Below, piece by piece: positions 5,528 through 5,692 of a DNA stretch of 5,692 nt (its first letter is position 1; the number at the start of each line of letters is the position of its first letter). Origin of the DNA: Oxalobacter sp. Its GTDB lineage: Bacteria > Pseudomonadota > Gammaproteobacteria > Burkholderiales > Burkholderiaceae_D. A program made the translations under genes and the position numbers. Under the pieces are notes generated by a model. It searched no databases and had not been told where the DNA came from. It saw only the letters and a program-made list of their open reading frames with translations. The stretch is from the NCBI GenBank assembly GCA_012512465.1, contig JAAZED010000112.1:1-5692 (forward strand). Reading direction: 5' to 3'.

Positions 5528-5614
5528 ATGAACACAAAGCAACTGTTACAAAGTTACTCGCAAATCCTAGACAGTGTAGTCACGAGACAGAAGCCCAAAG
5601 AAAAATACACCTGA
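5528..5614 (+). pseudogene. Possible gene start interrupted by the IS5 element
   Basis: ATG 5528 opens a frame MNTKQLLQSYSQILD that runs into the inferred IS end (CTAG at 5567-5570) and then reads antisense through the transposase to a TGA at 5612-5614. Only the first 13 or so residues precede the IS. The residues look like a plausible protein start, but the SD (GAAG, four bases before ATG) is poor. It is either a broken gene or chance. Confidence 0.2.
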
Positions 5615-5692
5615 TCTGAATAGCCGCCAGAAAGGATGCTGCGTTTTTGGCATATCGTGTTGCTATACCACGCCACTGCTTCAGGTAAAGAA
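5567..5692 (-). mobile_element. IS5-family element, transposase-distal end
   Basis: The transposase terminus at 5580 is followed within ten bases by CTAG (5567-5570). Some IS427-group elements such as IS870 target CTAG, so the element probably ends here with ACAGTGTAGTCACGAG as its terminal sequence. The opposite end and its inverted repeat are outside the window, so the boundary is inferred. Confidence 0.55.
5580..5692 (-). CDS. IS5-family transposase, C-terminal fragment (runs off the window)
   Basis: The minus strand encodes 36 residues up to a TGA at 5580-5582: LYLKQWRGIATRYAKNAASF, then LAAIQIRCIFLWASVS. The K-x-W-R-x-IATRYAK-x-x-x-SF-x-A-x-x-x-I-x-x-I-x-LW pattern is the well-known C-terminus of IS5-family DDE transposases (IS427-like groups), containing part of the last catalytic region's downstream helix. 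The N-terminal part and catalytic DDE residues are outside the window, so I cannot tell whether the copy is intact. There is no sign of a frameshift in the visible part. Confidence 0.88.
   Translation of the reverse strand, partial: LYLKQWRGIATRYAKNAASFLAAIQIRCIFLWASVS

Larger units (their letters stand above)
5242..5580. other. Long intergenic region without a confident gene
   Basis: This stretch separates the Sel1 operon from the IS5 transposase end. It contains a candidate minus-strand promoter (5311-5319), a 14-bp palindrome (5387-5400), an A7G6 run (5423-5435), a strong hairpin (5451-5482), a second weaker hairpin (5489-5519) and two tiny + strand frames (5441-5521, 5528-5614). None of the longer frames that cross it looks like a protein. 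Confidence 0.7.

Noticed and set aside
5238..5537. Minus-strand 99-codon frame whose stop overlaps the first Sel1 start as ATGA
   Set aside because: The ATGA overlap looks like translational coupling, but the frame crosses the terminator-like hairpin, is rich in F, C and S, has no SD at its ATG codons, and begins upstream of the candidate promoter. A shorter form from its internal ATG (40 codons) is not excluded.

Overview
The window looks like an accessory segment of a Gram-negative bacterial chromosome. The evidence is a lipobox-bearing OmpA-type peptidoglycan-binding protein, three Sel1-repeat proteins with export signals, and remnants of IS3- and IS5-family insertion sequences. By eye the base composition is close to balanced. 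A host-associated beta-proteobacterium of moderate GC (something like Oxalobacter or Sutterella) would fit, but this is a guess and nothing in the window proves the genus.

Layout, left to right. (1) At 3-130 lies the C-terminal scrap of an IS3-family OrfA, its reading frame running on into non-coding sequence, followed by a perfect 13-bp inverted repeat (138-178). (2) At 412-1125 (+) is a complete YiaD-like lipoprotein: lipobox, glycine zipper, OmpA-C domain, with a strong SD and a textbook terminator at 1148-1184. (3) At 1301/1397-1669 (+) is a small unknown helical protein with a plausible promoter at 1210-1238. (4) On the minus strand from 5241 down to 1635 is a three-gene cluster of paralogous exported Sel1-repeat proteins (464, 338 and 376 aa), separated by 59 and 5 bases and so probably one operon. 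Its last gene overlaps the small + strand gene tail-to-tail by 35 bases. (5) From 5242 to 5580 no gene is certain. It holds the likely operon promoter, a 14-bp palindrome, an intrinsic-terminator-like hairpin facing left, and two very short + strand reading frames. (6) At 5580-5692 (-) is the C-terminal end of an IS5-family transposase, cut by the window edge, with a CTAG just outside that may be its insertion target.

Functionally, the OmpA-like protein should tether the outer membrane to peptidoglycan. The three Sel1 proteins should act as solenoid scaffolds in the periplasm or on the envelope. Besides ordinary Sel1 repeats, all three share a roughly 40-residue block between the fifth and last repeat (pattern V-[AP]-G-E-x-[Y]-[ST]-[KR] ... 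M-[KM]-[KR]-D-P-x-V), and their C-terminal tails differ completely. The conserved core with variable tails suggests duplication followed by specialisation. Their partner is not visible here. This tandem family is the most interesting content of the window; I saw no defence system, CRISPR array, tRNA or rRNA.
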